64,000 nt of DNA from Hyphomonadaceae bacterium (GCA_023384105.1 JAHDXR010000016.1:1-64000); one strand, 5' to 3'; counted from the stretch's first letter, positions 1-8,970 are shown. Numbers and translations: made by a program. The notes: generated by a model from the letters alone, not told the origin.

Positions 1-167
1 CAGGCGTCCGCAAAGGACTGACAATCGCGGCTCGACGCATGGATCAATTCTCCGGCTCGGGCGCGGCGCCGCGCGCCAGCGTCCTTGTACGCCGTGATGC
101 CTGTCTGGAAACCCCTTGCGCAAAGACAAGCAGCGTTTTGACGCCGGAGCGCGCGCCGGCGAGCCCG
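1..167. other. left-edge stretch without a recognised gene
   Basis: This is the sequence downstream of the cysA stop codon up to the window edge. I see no frame with a recognisable protein, no clear terminator hairpin with a T-tract and no RNA gene. A long plus-strand open frame begins here but runs antisense through cysA, and its composition is a mirror of that gene. Confidence 0.5.
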
Positions 168-1235
168 CTATGCGGAGCCGGTCCGGCCGACCTCCGCGTC
201 CGGCCACACGCGCACATGGCGCGGGACCAGGCGGATGCGGTCGCGCGGGGAAAGCTTGGCCGCTTCGTCGTGCGAGATGCGCACTTCGAGCGCGCCGCCG
301 CGCTCAAGGGCGCAATCGAGGCGAGCGTCCGGCCCGGCGAGAATCAGGTTGCGCACGCGCGCTGGAAATCCCGGCCCCTCGCCCGCCTCGACCGCAAACT
401 CCTCCGGACGCGCGAAGGCGATGGCGCTGCCCGCACTCGGATGTGCGCCGACGATCGGCGCGCCGTAACCGTCGATGATCGCGATGCCGCCATTGATCGT
501 GCACGGGAACTGGACCGCATCGCCGAGAAAATCGAACACGAAGCTCGACGCCGGTTCGTGATAGAGTTCTTCCGGCGTGCCAACCTGTTCGAGAGCGCCG
601 TCTTTCAGTACGGCCACGCGGTCCGCCAGTTCGAGCGCCTCTTCCTGGTCGTGGGTGACGAAGATGGTGGTGAGGCCGGTGCGCTCGTGCAGTTCGCGCA
701 GCCAGCGCCGCAGCTCCCGGCGCACCTTGGCGTCCAGCGCGCCGAACGGCTCGTCGAGCAGCAGGATTTTGGGCTCGATCGCGAGCGCACGCGCAAGCGC
801 CACGCGCTGGCGTTGGCCGCCGGACAATTGCGCGGGATAGCGCCCGCCCAGCCCGTCGAGCTGCACCATGGCCAGCAACTCGGCGACCTTCGCCTTGATC
901 CGCGCATCGGCGGGCCGTTCGCTTCTAGCCTTGGCGCGCATGCCGAAGGCGATGTTCTGCGCCACAGTCATGTGCTTGAAGAGCGCGTAGTGCTGGAACA
1001 CGAAACCGATGCCGCGCTGACGCACCGGCTTCGCCAGCAGGTCCTCGCCGCGGAACGAAACGCCGCCGCCGTCGGGCGCTTCGAGACCGGCAATGATGCG
1101 CAACAGCGTCGTCTTGCCCGAGCCGGAGGGACCGAGCAGCGCCAGGAACTCCCCATCCTCGGCGAACAGCGAAACGCCTTTCAGCGCCGGGAAGCGCCCG
1201 AACTGCTTTTCGACCTTTGAAATCTCAAGCGACAT
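168..1235 (-). CDS. cysA: sulfate/thiosulfate ABC transporter ATP-binding protein CysA
   Basis: This is the ATPase of the sulfate/thiosulfate importer, and it powers uptake through the CysT-CysW channel at the inner membrane. The 355-residue protein has a Walker A motif GPSGSGKTT at about residues 35-43, the ABC signature LSGGQ at 137-141, Walker B ILLLDEP at 157-163 and the switch His in FVTHD near residue 195. A C-terminal part of about 110 residues fits the TOBE-like regulatory domain of this family. The Q-loop region reads [14 protein letters not shown], typical of CysA. It is the last gene of a minus-strand operon and starts 9 bp after cysW ends. The length matches the family. Distant relatives such as PotA or UgpC are possible, but the cysT-cysW-sbp neighbours settle the substrate class. 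Confidence 0.96.
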   Translation of the reverse strand: MSLEISKVEKQFGRFPALKGVSLFAEDGEFLALLGPSGSGKTTLLRIIAGLEAPDGGGVSFRGEDLLAKPVRQRGIGFVFQHYALFKHMTVAQNIAFGMRAKARSERPADARIKAKVAELLAMVQLDGLGGRYPAQLSGGQRQRVALARALAIEPKILLLDEPFGALDAKVRRELRRWLRELHERTGLTTIFVTHDQEEALELADRVAVLKDGALEQVGTPEELYHEPASSFVFDFLGDAVQFPCTINGGIAIIDGYGAPIVGAHPSAGSAIAFARPEEFAVEAGEGPGFPARVRNLILAGPDARLDCALERGGALEVRISHDEAAKLSPRDRIRLVPRHVRVWPDAEVGRTGSA

Positions 1236-1244
1236 GAAAACCTC

Positions 1245-2093
1245 TCAGCGGGCGCGCTGCGCCGCCAGTTCGTCGGCGAACTGCGCCTCCAGCAGCGTCT
1301 TCACGGCAAGCGTGACGAGCGCGAACAGCGCCAGCAGCGACGCCACGGCGAACGCCGCGACCGATTGGTACTCATTATAAAGAATCTCGACATGAAGCGG
1401 CATCGTCGCGGTTTCGCCGCGGATCGTGCCGGAGACGACCGCGACCGCGCCAAACTCGCCCATCGCCCGCGCCGTACACAGCAGCACGCCGTACATGAGC
1501 GCCCAGCGGATGTTCGGCAGCGTCACCAGGAAGAACGTCCGCCAGGGGCCGGCGCCGAGCGTCGCGGCGGCGGATTCCTCGTCCGAGCCCTGCGCCTGCA
1601 TCAGCGGAATCAGCTCGCGCGCGACGAACGGCAAAGTCACCAGCGTCGTCGCCAGCACGAGGCCGGTCACCGTGAAGATGACCTGGATGTTGTACTTGTC
1701 GAGCAGCGGTCCGAACCAGCCGTTGGCGCCATAGAGCAGCACGAACACCAGGCCGGAGATCACCGGCGAGATCGAGAACGGTATGTCGATCAGCGTCACG
1801 AGCGCGCTCTTGCCCCAGAACTCGAACTTCGACACCGCCCAGGCGGCGGCGAGGCCGAAAACGGTATTGAGCGGCACGGCGATGGCGGCGACGAGCAGCG
1901 TCAGCCGGATCGCCGAGATTGCATCCGGGTCCTGCAGCGCCTGAAAGTAACCGCCGAAGCCGCGCCGCAGCGCCTCGACGGACACCGTCGCCAGCGGCAG
2001 CAGCAGAACGACGGCGAAGTAAGCGATGCTCAGGAAGATCAGGGCGCCCGCCAGAACCGGCGGATCGCGGCGGGCGATGGAGCGGCGGCTCAC
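1245..2093 (-). CDS. cysW: sulfate ABC transporter permease CysW
   Basis: This is one of the two inner-membrane permease subunits of the sulfate importer. The 282-residue protein is almost entirely hydrophobic helices. It has the cytoplasmic EAA loop that docks to CysA, seen as [22 protein letters not shown] around residue 165. The phrase ARAMGEFGAVAVVSG close to the C-terminal third is characteristic of CysW. The start is a GTG that overlaps the cysT stop codon in a GTGA arrangement, so the two are probably translationally coupled. The only alternative reading is that it is the second CysT-like subunit, but the order (after cysT, before cysA) and sequence favour CysW. Confidence 0.95.
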   Translation of the reverse strand: MSRRSIARRDPPVLAGALIFLSIAYFAVVLLLPLATVSVEALRRGFGGYFQALQDPDAISAIRLTLLVAAIAVPLNTVFGLAAAWAVSKFEFWGKSALVTLIDIPFSISPVISGLVFVLLYGANGWFGPLLDKYNIQVIFTVTGLVLATTLVTLPFVARELIPLMQAQGSDEESAAATLGAGPWRTFFLVTLPNIRWALMYGVLLCTARAMGEFGAVAVVSGTIRGETATMPLHVEILYNEYQSVAAFAVASLLALFALVTLAVKTLLEAQFADELAAQRAR

Positions 2094-2944
2094 GCGCGGC
2101 CCCTGCGCCCCGCCGCGCCCTGCAGCGCGTTGAGGATCAACAGGAAGACGAACGAGACCACCAGCATGACAAGGCCGACGCCGGCGGCGCCCGCATAGTC
2201 GAACTCCTCAAGCCTGATCACGATCAGGAGCGGCGCGATCTCCGAGACGTTCGGAATGTTGCCGGCGATGAAGATCACGGAGCCGTACTCGCCGACCGCG
2301 CGCGCGAACGACAGCGAAAAGCCGGCCAGGAGCGCCGGCAGGAGCGCCGGCGCGACGACGTGAAAGATGGTGCGGATACGCCCGGCGCCCAGCGTCGCCG
2401 CCGCTTCCTCCGCCTCGCTGTCGAAATCCTCCAGCACCGGCTGAATCGAGCGGACGACGAACGGAAAACCGACGAACACCAGCGCGATCATCACGCCAAG
2501 CGGGGTGTAGGCGATCCGCACGCCATAGGGATCGAACAATGAGCCGACCAGGCCGTTCGGCGCGTAGATCGCCGCCAGCGAAATGCCGGCCACGGCCGTC
2601 GGCAAGGCGAACGGCAGGTCGACAAACGCATCGAGCAGGCGCCGGCCCGGAAAGTCGTAGCGCACCAGCACCCAGGCGACGACCGTGCCGAACACGGCGT
2701 TGATGCAGGCGGCGACAAAGGATGCGCCGAAGCTCAGCTTGAACGCATCGATGGTGCGCTCGTTGGTCATCACGCCCCAGAAGTGATCGAAGCCCGCTTC
2801 CCACGGCCGCAGCGTGAGCGCCGTAAGCGGCAACAGCACGAAGAACGAAAGATAGGCGAGCGTGAAACCGAGCGCCGGGCCGAATCCGGGCAGCGCGCTC
2901 GGCTCGGCGAAACGCCAGCCCCGCTTTCTCGCAGCCGCGGTCAT
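2090..2944 (-). CDS. cysT: sulfate ABC transporter permease CysT (CysU)
   Basis: This is the first permease subunit of the sulfate importer and pairs with CysW in the inner membrane. The 284-residue protein has a cytoplasmic N-terminus ([12 protein letters not shown]), about six membrane helices, and an EAA loop read as [21 protein letters not shown] near residue 180. The segment [18 protein letters not shown] is characteristic of CysT/CysU. The start codon overlaps the stop of the upstream sulfate-binding protein gene (ATGA) and the stop overlaps the cysW start, which is strong evidence for one transcript. Length and order match the usual cysTWA block. Confidence 0.95.
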   Translation of the reverse strand: MTAAARKRGWRFAEPSALPGFGPALGFTLAYLSFFVLLPLTALTLRPWEAGFDHFWGVMTNERTIDAFKLSFGASFVAACINAVFGTVVAWVLVRYDFPGRRLLDAFVDLPFALPTAVAGISLAAIYAPNGLVGSLFDPYGVRIAYTPLGVMIALVFVGFPFVVRSIQPVLEDFDSEAEEAAATLGAGRIRTIFHVVAPALLPALLAGFSLSFARAVGEYGSVIFIAGNIPNVSEIAPLLIVIRLEEFDYAGAAGVGLVMLVVSFVFLLILNALQGAAGRRGRA

Positions 2945-3945
2945 TGCCGTCGCCCCGCCATCACTTGATCGAACACGCCGCCGCTGGCGAAGTGCGCGCC
3001 GTGCGCCTCCGCCCAGCCGCCGAACGCCTCATCGACAGTGATCAGCGGAATGTCCGGGAACGCCCCGCGATAACGCGCGAGCGCCGCCGGATCGCTGGGC
3101 CGGTAATAGTGCTGCGCAGCCAGCTCCTGCGCTTGCGGCTCGTAAAGGAAACGCATATAGGCTTCCGCCAGTTCACGGGTCTGGCGTTTATCGACATTGG
3201 CGTCGACCCACGCCACGGCCGGCTCGGCCAGAATGCTCATCGACGGATAGACGATCTGGAAACTGCCCGCGGCCGCTTCGCGCAGCACCAGATGCGCTTC
3301 GTTCTCCCAGGCGATCAGCACGTCGCCGATGCCGCGCTGCACGAACGTTGTGGCCGAACCGCGCGCGCCGGTGTCCAGCACGGCGACGTTGGAGAAGATG
3401 CCGGCCAGCAGCGCGCGCGCCGCCGTCTCGTCTCCGCCGCCGCACAACGCACTGGCCCAGGCCGCCAGATAGTTCCAGCGCGCGCCGCCGGAGGTCTTCG
3501 GATTCGGCGTCACGACGACGACGTCGTTGCGGGCGAGATCGGACCAGTCGGCGATCGCCTTCGGATTTTCCGCACGCACGACGAACACGATCGTGGAGGT
3601 GTAGGGCGCGCTGTTGCGCGGCAGACGCCGGCGCCAGTCGGATGCGATGAGGCCAGCCGCAGCGATCGAGTCGATATCGTACGGCACGGCAAGCGTGACG
3701 ACGTCGGCCTCGAGCCCGTCGATCACCGCGCGCGCCTGACGACCCGAGCCGCCGTGCGACATGCGCACCCTCGGCCGCGCCGCTTCCGCATGCGTCTCGG
3801 CCCAATGCGCGAGGAAGGCGGGATTGATCTCCACGTACAATTCGCGGGTTGGGTCATAAGACACGTTGAGAAGTTCCGCCCCTTGCCGCGACTGGCAGCC
3901 CGCCAAGCCCGCCGCGAACGCACCCATCAGCACGCGCCGCGACAT
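2941..3945 (-). CDS. sulfate-binding protein, predicted lipoprotein (first paralogue)
   Basis: This periplasmic sulfate-binding protein (Sbp/CysP family) delivers sulfate to CysT-CysW. The family hallmark [13 protein letters not shown] follows directly after the signal sequence. [19 protein letters not shown]-type and [26 protein letters not shown]-type segments, which line the sulfate site in this family, are present. I place the start at the ATG at 3945, giving 334 residues beginning [17 protein letters not shown]. This has a lipobox-like LAGC, so the protein is probably anchored to the membrane. An upstream in-frame start at 4008 would add 21 residues that spoil the signal peptide. Its stop overlaps cysT. 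It is a paralogue of the gene directly upstream (4058-5086). Confidence 0.92.
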   Translation of the reverse strand: MSRRVLMGAFAAGLAGCQSRQGAELLNVSYDPTRELYVEINPAFLAHWAETHAEAARPRVRMSHGGSGRQARAVIDGLEADVVTLAVPYDIDSIAAAGLIASDWRRRLPRNSAPYTSTIVFVVRAENPKAIADWSDLARNDVVVVTPNPKTSGGARWNYLAAWASALCGGGDETAARALLAGIFSNVAVLDTGARGSATTFVQRGIGDVLIAWENEAHLVLREAAAGSFQIVYPSMSILAEPAVAWVDANVDKRQTRELAEAYMRFLYEPQAQELAAQHYYRPSDPAALARYRGAFPDIPLITVDEAFGGWAEAHGAHFASGGVFDQVMAGRRQ

Positions 3946-4057
3946 CGAGGTTCCCGTCGGTCGGACCATCATGCCGTGGATAGGGCTGCATAAACCCGAC
4001 CTGGTCAATAGACTAACTATGCGCTTCTACCGGACGATCCGGCCTCAGCCGAATAGC

Positions 4058-5086
4058 TCAGCTTCGTCGTGTGATCTGGTCGAACACACCGCCATCGCCG
4101 AAGTGCGTGCGCTGCGCCTGCGCCCAGCCGCCGAACACGTCGTCGATGGTGAAGAGCGGGATATCGGGGAAGCTCGCGCGGTGGCGGGCGAGAATCTGCT
4201 GGTCACGCGGACGATAGTGGTGGCGCGCCGCGAGATCCTGGCCCGCATCCGAATAGAGACGGCGCAGGTACGCCTCGGCCGCCGCGCGCGTGCCCTTGCG
4301 CTCGACAACGCGATCGACGACGGCGACGGACGGCTCCGCCAGGATCGACACCGAAGGATAGACGATCTCGAAATTGTCCGCGCCGAACTCGGCCAAGGCC
4401 AAGTGCGCCTCGTTCTCCCAGGTGATCAGCACGTCGCCGATGCGCCGCTGCGCGAACGTCGTGGTCGAGCCGCGCGCGCCGGTGTCGAGCACCGGCACGT
4501 TGCGGTAGATGCGCTGCACGAACTGCTGGGCCGTCTGCGCCGTGCCGCCGGTCTGGCGCAGCGCATACCCCCACGCCGCAAGATAGTTCCAGCGCGCGCC
4601 GCCCGACGTCTTCGGGTTCGGCGTGATCACGCTGACGCCCTGACGGGCGAGGTCGCTCCAATCGCGGATGCGCCATGGATTGCCGCGGCGCACGAGGAAA
4701 ATCATCGTCGACGTGTACGGCGCGCTGTTGTTCGGCAAGCGCGACTGCCAATTGCGCGCGATCACGCCGCGCTCGGCGATCGAGTCGATGTCATAAGCCA
4801 AGGCGAGGGTCACGACGTCGGCGCGGATGCCGTCGATCACGGAGCGCGCCTGGCGGCCCGAACCGCCGTGCGATTGTGAAATGCGCACTTGCTGGCCATT
4901 GTGCGTGCGCGCCCATTCCGCGGCGAACAACGGATTGTAGGCCTCATAGAGTTCGCGCGTCGGGTCGTACGACACGTTGAGCAATTCGATCGGACGATTG
5001 GCTTGCGCCTGCGCGCCGGACGCCGCGGCGAACACGCCGAACCCCAGGCCCGCTGCAACCCCGCGCCGCGTAAGATCATGTGACAT
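4058..5086 (-). CDS. sulfate-binding protein, secreted (second paralogue)
   Basis: This is a second periplasmic sulfate-binding protein of 342 residues, with the same [13 protein letters not shown] hallmark and the same order of conserved segments as its downstream neighbour. The N-terminus [16 protein letters not shown] carries a twin-arginine-like motif and ends in ASGAQAQA, so it looks like a freely secreted protein made by signal peptidase I or the Tat route, unlike the lipoprotein-like paralogue. It lies 17 bp downstream of the porin gene and about 110 bp upstream of the other binding protein. Tandem duplication followed by different export routes is the simplest explanation. The two could differ in affinity or in substrate (sulfate, thiosulfate or another oxyanion). 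Confidence 0.92.
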   Translation of the reverse strand: MSHDLTRRGVAAGLGFGVFAAASGAQAQANRPIELLNVSYDPTRELYEAYNPLFAAEWARTHNGQQVRISQSHGGSGRQARSVIDGIRADVVTLALAYDIDSIAERGVIARNWQSRLPNNSAPYTSTMIFLVRRGNPWRIRDWSDLARQGVSVITPNPKTSGGARWNYLAAWGYALRQTGGTAQTAQQFVQRIYRNVPVLDTGARGSTTTFAQRRIGDVLITWENEAHLALAEFGADNFEIVYPSVSILAEPSVAVVDRVVERKGTRAAAEAYLRRLYSDAGQDLAARHHYRPRDQQILARHRASFPDIPLFTIDDVFGGWAQAQRTHFGDGGVFDQITRRS

Positions 5087-5103
5087 GGTGCTCTACTCCG
5101 AAC

Positions 5104-6624
5104 TTAGAACGCGACTTGGGTGCGCAGCGCGACGGCCTGGTAGTCCTGGCCGATCTGCGCGCCCACACCCGGCACGGCGGCGACGATGGCGGCGGCGTCT
5201 TCCGGATCGAGCCGGTCGATCTCGACCCATTGGTAGTCGAGCAGGAAGCGCACCGTGTTGTTGGGATACCAGTTGAGGCCGAGCGTAGTGATGGTCTGCT
5301 CGCCGCCGCGCACGGTGTCGCCGGCGATCGGCGCGGCGCCCAACGCGCCTTCGTGGAAGTTGAGATCGAGCGTCGAATAGCGCGCCGCCAATTCCCACGC
5401 GCCCCAGCGCGCGTCGCCCGGGCTGAAGCTTCTGGCGGGGCGGACGCCCTGGAAGCCGCCGTTTGCGGCGCTCCAACGCCGGCGCTCGCCGGTGAGAGTC
5501 CAGGCGCCCTGCACGTACCAGCCGCCGAACTCCGGATCGACAGCGCCGGCGCCGGTGCGGCTGACGTCGATCTGATAAATCTCGCCTGCGGCGTAGAAAT
5601 TGTTCCAGAACGCGCCCGCTTCGAGGCCGTAGGCGAGCGCGCCGTCGGCGAGCAGATTGCCGGTGTCGACGAAGCGCGTCGTGTCGTTGCGCAGCTCGGG
5701 ACGCTCGCGCAGGCGGATGCGCTGCAGGTCGGCCGTGGACGCATCGGTGTCCGCCGGTTCGAGCACGCCGGCGAGATTGGCGCCGAGGTGAACGCCGTAG
5801 CTCTCGCCGCGCAGCGGCAGCAGCGCGACACGGCCGAGGAAACCGGTCTGTTCGTCGAACTCGCCGCTGTTCGCGACCGTCGCGCCGGTCAGAACGCCGG
5901 ACCAGTACCAGCGGTCGCCATTGGCGAAGACGCCGACGCCGGTGCGGCCGTCGCCGCCGGCGAGACCGCGCACAAGCTCAGCCGCGGCCGGGCGTTCGAG
6001 GAAGAGCGACTCGGTGTTCGATGTCGCGTCTTCCAGGCCCGTCGGAGTGGCCCAGGCGCCGATACGGAAACGCAACGGCGCAGCGTTCTCCCACGGCTTG
6101 TAGCCGGCATATTCGAGATAGGCCTGCGTGATCTGCGAGCCTTCCGTGCCGGTGCCGCCGAGTTCATAGATCAGCGCGTAGTTCCAATCGCGGAACGCCG
6201 TGCCCTCGAAGCCCAGGCGCGCGCGGCGGAAATTGCCGCCGGAGTTGAGATCGCTCGCGGCCGCTGTGTCGCCGCGACGATTGTCCGGCGTCTGGGCGCC
6301 GTCCTGCTCGTAGTGCGCATAGTCGTATTGAACGAGGCCGCGGAGCGCGAAGCGGAAATCGCCATTGGCCGATGCGATCGCCGGCCGCCCGTTCGCCACG
6401 GTGACGACAGGCGCTTCCGACGCCACGCGGCGTACGTCGGCGACGTCCGCCGCCGAGGACGCTTTCAGATCGTTGAGCTGCGCTTCGATGTCCGCCAGAC
6501 GCTGTTCAAGCTCCTGGATGCGGCGCTCGCGCTCGTCCGCGGGCTGCGCGGCTTGCTGCGCCGCCGCGACGCTCGCGAGCGCAAGCCAACTCGCGCCAAT
6601 CGTCGCCAAAGTCTTCAACTTCAT
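5104..6624 (-). CDS. outer-membrane porin of the phosphate-selective porin (OprO/OprP) type
   Basis: This outer-membrane beta-barrel protein probably admits sulfate or other oxyanions, judging by the downstream sulfate ABC genes. The 506-residue product has a signal peptide ending ASVAAAQ, then a short periplasmic coiled coil (heptad-like ERRIQELEQRLADIEAQL) as in OprO/OprP trimers, then alternating beta strands and a C-terminal strand ending in Phe (VALRTQVAF). An in-frame ATG at 6633 directly abuts the GAAGGGG ribosome-binding sequence with no spacing. I therefore prefer the ATG at 6624 (MKLKTLATIG), which has about 9 nt spacing and a cleaner signal peptide. It is first in the minus-strand sulfate operon. 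Confidence 0.85.
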   Translation of the reverse strand: MKLKTLATIGASWLALASVAAAQQAAQPADERERRIQELEQRLADIEAQLNDLKASSAADVADVRRVASEAPVVTVANGRPAIASANGDFRFALRGLVQYDYAHYEQDGAQTPDNRRGDTAAASDLNSGGNFRRARLGFEGTAFRDWNYALIYELGGTGTEGSQITQAYLEYAGYKPWENAAPLRFRIGAWATPTGLEDATSNTESLFLERPAAAELVRGLAGGDGRTGVGVFANGDRWYWSGVLTGATVANSGEFDEQTGFLGRVALLPLRGESYGVHLGANLAGVLEPADTDASTADLQRIRLRERPELRNDTTRFVDTGNLLADGALAYGLEAGAFWNNFYAAGEIYQIDVSRTGAGAVDPEFGGWYVQGAWTLTGERRRWSAANGGFQGVRPARSFSPGDARWGAWELAARYSTLDLNFHEGALGAAPIAGDTVRGGEQTITTLGLNWYPNNTVRFLLDYQWVEIDRLDPEDAAAIVAAVPGVGAQIGQDYQAVALRTQVAF

Positions 6625-6639
6625 CACCGCCATCCCCTT

Positions 6640-6666
6640 CGGCCGCCCCGGAATACGGGGCGGCCG
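6640..6666 (-). promoter_or_regulatory. perfect 11-bp-arm hairpin abutting the porin ribosome-binding site
   Basis: Arms CGGCCGCCCCG and CGGGGCGGCCG surround a 5-nt spacer. In the porin transcript the hairpin ends directly next to the GAAGGGG Shine-Dalgarno sequence (6634-6640). It could stabilise the mRNA or tune translation, or mark a repeat element. No T-tract follows, so a simple terminator is unlikely. Confidence 0.6.
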
Positions 6667-6756
6667 GCTGTTGCTGGCGGTCGCGACGAGGGGTGCTCAA
6701 CGCCAGCCGGTCGGAGCGACGCCATTGCCCCGTAGAACCGTAGGGAAAAGGCATCC

Positions 6757-6812
6757 CATTAACTCAACCGAGTCAATCGAGATTAGCTTATGACCTAGTT
6801 TAGCCGGGCTAA
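6757..6812. promoter_or_regulatory. porin/sulfate operon promoter region with inverted repeats
   Basis: The intergenic stretch between the porin and the rrf2 gene is more AT-rich than its surroundings and holds TTAGCC-G-GGCTAA (6800-6812) and the smaller ACTC-AACC-GAGT (6762-6773). These are candidate operators for the adjacent Rrf2 regulator, or in the first case a short terminator for rrf2. No clear sigma-70 boxes could be fixed by eye. Confidence 0.4.
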
Positions 6813-6832
6813 CTCGGCGGCCGGCGCCGATG

Positions 6833-7318
6833 TCAGGCGGCGGAGGAGGACGAGGACTCCGCGTCCCCGCTCGCCGCCGCGGTCCGCTGCGTTGCGGAAG
6901 CGACATCGGCAAGCGTAGCGCCTTCCAGGATCTGAGCGGTGGCGTCGCGCACGCGGACCAAAGTCTTTCGCAGCGCGCACGCCGCCTCGTCGCGGCAATC
7001 TTCGCAGCGCTGATACGCGGTGCGGCTCGTGCATGGCGTCAGCGCCAGCGGCCCATCGATAGCACGGATAATGTCGGCAAACGTGATCAGATCGGGCGCC
7101 CGCGCGAGCGCGTAGCCGCCCGCCTTGCCGCGATGGCTGACGACCAGGCCGTGCTTGCGCAGTTCGAGCAGGATGTTCTCCAGGAAGCGGCGCGGGATGT
7201 CCTGGCGGGCTGCAATATCGCCGATGAAAAATGGACGCCGCGGGCCCTCGCCCGTCTGCGACGCCAGATCGATCATCGCGCGGAGCGCGTATTTCGCCTT
7301 GCTTGTGAGCATGCCCAT
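6833..7318 (-). CDS. Rrf2-family transcriptional regulator with four-cysteine cluster
   Basis: This 161-residue DNA-binding regulator starts MLTSKAKYALRAMIDLA, the Rrf2 signature start, and has a winged helix-turn-helix. The recognition region is IPRRFLENILLELRKHGLV, followed by the wing SHRGKAGGYAL. Cys96, Cys105, Cys108 and Cys114 form a cluster of the kind that binds an Fe-S centre in IscR, NsrR and RirA. It is encoded just upstream of the sulfate operon on the same strand, separated by about 200 bp of AT-rich DNA. That position suggests control of sulfur supply (the CymR-like role known for some Rrf2 proteins), possibly linking Fe-S status to sulfate uptake. The target is inferred only from position. 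Confidence 0.9.
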   Translation of the reverse strand: MGMLTSKAKYALRAMIDLASQTGEGPRRPFFIGDIAARQDIPRRFLENILLELRKHGLVVSHRGKAGGYALARAPDLITFADIIRAIDGPLALTPCTSRTAYQRCEDCRDEAACALRKTLVRVRDATAQILEGATLADVASATQRTAAASGDAESSSSSAA

Positions 7319-7725
7319 CCGCCGGAGACTCGCCGGCGAACGCCAGCGCTTGCGCAGGTTAAACCCGACAAGCCTGATCGGCTCAAGCGCCCTCCCCAGC
7401 GCAAGGCGACGATCCAGCCAAATTCGCGCGGCGGCCGCCCGTATACGGGCGGCTGAACCATTAGGAAGCGAACGGCGGAGGAGGAGGTGGTGGTGTGGCC
7501 AGTCGTACGAGAACTGGTATCCGCATGCGTTCGCCTGTCAAAATAGGCGAATAGTGGAGAAAACCGTCAGAAACGGCTGCCCCTGAGAGCGTCTCGCCCC
7601 AAATTCCATCGTTCTTTCCGAGCCTTATCCCCCCAAAATAGACCGCCATGTCCACCGAACAGGCCCGAAAATTTCCAGCCTGTTCCAATCCTAGCTTCAG
7701 GGCGCGCGCGTTTGAGAAGGCTGGG
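7319..7725. other. 407-bp intergenic stretch with a 20-bp perfect palindrome
   Basis: I find no supported gene here. The notable structure is the perfect palindrome GCCGCCCGTATACGGGCGGC at 7434-7453, about 115 bp upstream of the rrf2 start. A 75-codon minus-strand open frame (7461-7688) ends in a run of prolines, has no ribosome-binding site I can defend and was not accepted. The stretch separates the sulfate genes from the catabolic block. Confidence 0.6.
7434..7453. promoter_or_regulatory. perfect 20-bp palindrome upstream of rrf2
   Basis: GCCGCCCGTATACGGGCGGC reads the same on both strands. It lies upstream of rrf2 and could be an operator for a dimeric regulator, a repeat end or a cruciform-forming sequence. 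No second copy was seen in the window, although the porin leader hairpin (6640-6666) has a similar GC-rich arm design. Confidence 0.4.
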
Positions 7726-8853
7726 TCAGAAGCCGAAGCTCACGAAGGGCGTCGAACAGGGCGGGCCGGGCGCTATGTGCATCGCCGGCGCATCGCCGAG
7801 CTCCATGATCAGGCAACCCACCGTGAAATTGTCGCGCCTGCTGACGAGGTCCTCGCCATGCCGGCAAATCGGACCATCGTGCGAAGAAAGGATCGACTTG
7901 ATCTCCTCAATATCCGGCGCCTGCTGAAGAGCTTGGAAGCGGCGTTCCAGGCCCGTAAAGCGTGTGTAAGAAGTGCCGAAATAGAAGCGCTCGAGATCGC
8001 TCCGCGAAAGACCGCGCGTCGCCCCACGGAACAGACCCAGGTCGGAGTTCGTGAGCGGATGGTTGGTGTGATAGACACAGCCCTTGGGCGCTCCGGGCTC
8101 AAAGAGCGTTAGGCTGCATGCCGATGCTTCAATGTTGAGCGGCGTTCGCCCAGGGCCCGCAACTGTGTAATTCTGCCCCGATGCATGTTCGATAGCGTGC
8201 AGGAACGTCAAACCGCTTTCGAAGTCGCGCTGCGCCAGGAAACCGCGCACAACAAAATCTTCAGGCAAACCTGTTTTGGAATAATCGAGCTGACTGAGCG
8301 TATTGCACGCCATCGCCAGACCCGCGGAATTCATACCCGCGAGGTTGATCTTGCCGGCGAGCGAGAATTCGAGAACCTCGACCTCGGTCCTCGGGTCCTT
8401 GATGTGCAACAGCAGCTGCAGGCCTTCGCAATAGTCCGGCATATCCATGTTCTGAGCGACAATCGTCGCCAGTTCGCCGTGTGCCGAAACGCCCAGCGAT
8501 GTGCAGCCCGCATGGCTTGGGAGCGCCCGCTTGAATTCGCGCCGGTACCAGGGCTCCTCGTCGCTCAATTGGCGGGCCAGCACGAGGTCGAAATCCTGAT
8601 TTGAAGCCTCTGCAATGCCGCGGACCTCCTCAAGCAGATCGGGCGTCCATCGCTCAATCGCGGGCAGGAAGTCCGTATCGAACAGGAACTTCCGGATGTA
8701 GCTCGCCGGATCGACGCGCAAATCCGCCGCGATCGCCGTGAGCCAGCGATCGAAATGCTCCGCGATCAACTCCCGTAGGGCTTCGCCGTGCGCGCGTCCC
8801 CGGTCGCGACCGCCGCCTTCGAGCACGAGCTTTCTGAATTGGCCAGGCTGCAC
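7726..8853 (-). CDS. C45-family peptidase / acyl-CoA:6-aminopenicillanate acyltransferase-like amidase
   Basis: This 375-residue member of the C45 (AAT-like) Ntn-hydrolase group is made as a precursor that self-cleaves before a nucleophilic Cys. The likely nucleophile is Cys117 in SHAGCTSLGVSAHG, followed by IVAQNMD, the usual context (GCTS... then QNxD). Such enzymes cut or transfer N-acyl groups on amides. The segment VYHTNHPLTN also fits the family. The start is a GTG with GAGG a few bases upstream, and a TetR-type operator lies only about 10 bp upstream (8864-8883). Its role here may be to release an amine or beta-amino acid from an acylated precursor. The family is well supported; the substrate is unknown. 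Confidence 0.82.
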   Translation of the reverse strand: MQPGQFRKLVLEGGGRDRGRAHGEALRELIAEHFDRWLTAIAADLRVDPASYIRKFLFDTDFLPAIERWTPDLLEEVRGIAEASNQDFDLVLARQLSDEEPWYRREFKRALPSHAGCTSLGVSAHGELATIVAQNMDMPDYCEGLQLLLHIKDPRTEVEVLEFSLAGKINLAGMNSAGLAMACNTLSQLDYSKTGLPEDFVVRGFLAQRDFESGLTFLHAIEHASGQNYTVAGPGRTPLNIEASACSLTLFEPGAPKGCVYHTNHPLTNSDLGLFRGATRGLSRSDLERFYFGTSYTRFTGLERRFQALQQAPDIEEIKSILSSHDGPICRHGEDLVSRRDNFTVGCLIMELGDAPAMHIAPGPPCSTPFVSFGF

Positions 8854-8863
8854 GACGTCCTCG

Positions 8864-8883
8864 TTATGACTTATTAGTCATAA
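8864..8883. promoter_or_regulatory. catabolic-block operator A (ATGACY-N4-RGTCAT)
   Basis: TTATGACT-TATT-AGTCATAA is a perfect inverted repeat with 8-bp arms, positioned about 10 bp upstream of the C45 peptidase start on the minus strand. It has the same core and 4-bp spacer as the four other sites in this block and is the presumed binding site of the TetR protein at 24259-24984. Confidence 0.7.
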
Positions 8884-8947
8884 TTTACAGCAATGACGGA
8901 CGATGCAAGCCAATAATCCCATATGATCTTCAAAAATATCCCCTTGT

Positions 8948-8970
8948 TATAATGACCATTGGGTCATAAT
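8948..8970 (+). promoter_or_regulatory. promoter and operator B for the enolase-family operon
   Basis: A consensus -10 TATAAT (8948-8953) overlaps the operator ATGACC-ATTG-GGTCAT (8952-8967). The first ATG of the enolase gene follows three bases after the operator, with no Shine-Dalgarno sequence, so the transcript is nearly leaderless. Repressor binding would cover both the -10 element and the start site. Confidence 0.65.

Noticed and set aside
44-307. Small minus-strand frame at the left edge
   Set aside because: Overlaps the 3' end of cysA in another frame, Arg/Ala-rich shadow.
39-1220. Long plus-strand open frame antisense to cysA
   Set aside because: It is exactly antisense to a clear cysA, its residue composition (Arg/Ala/Gly/His-rich) is typical of high-GC shadow frames, and no family resemblance or ribosome-binding site is visible.
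6800-6812. TTAGCC-G-GGCTAA as a rho-independent terminator of rrf2
   Set aside because: Arms are short, no T-tract follows on the rrf2 strand, and an operator role is equally likely; I listed it only within the promoter region.
7461-7688. 75-codon minus-strand open frame
   Set aside because: Ends in a run of prolines, no ribosome-binding site, no homology that I recognise; the flanking palindrome is a better account of the stretch.
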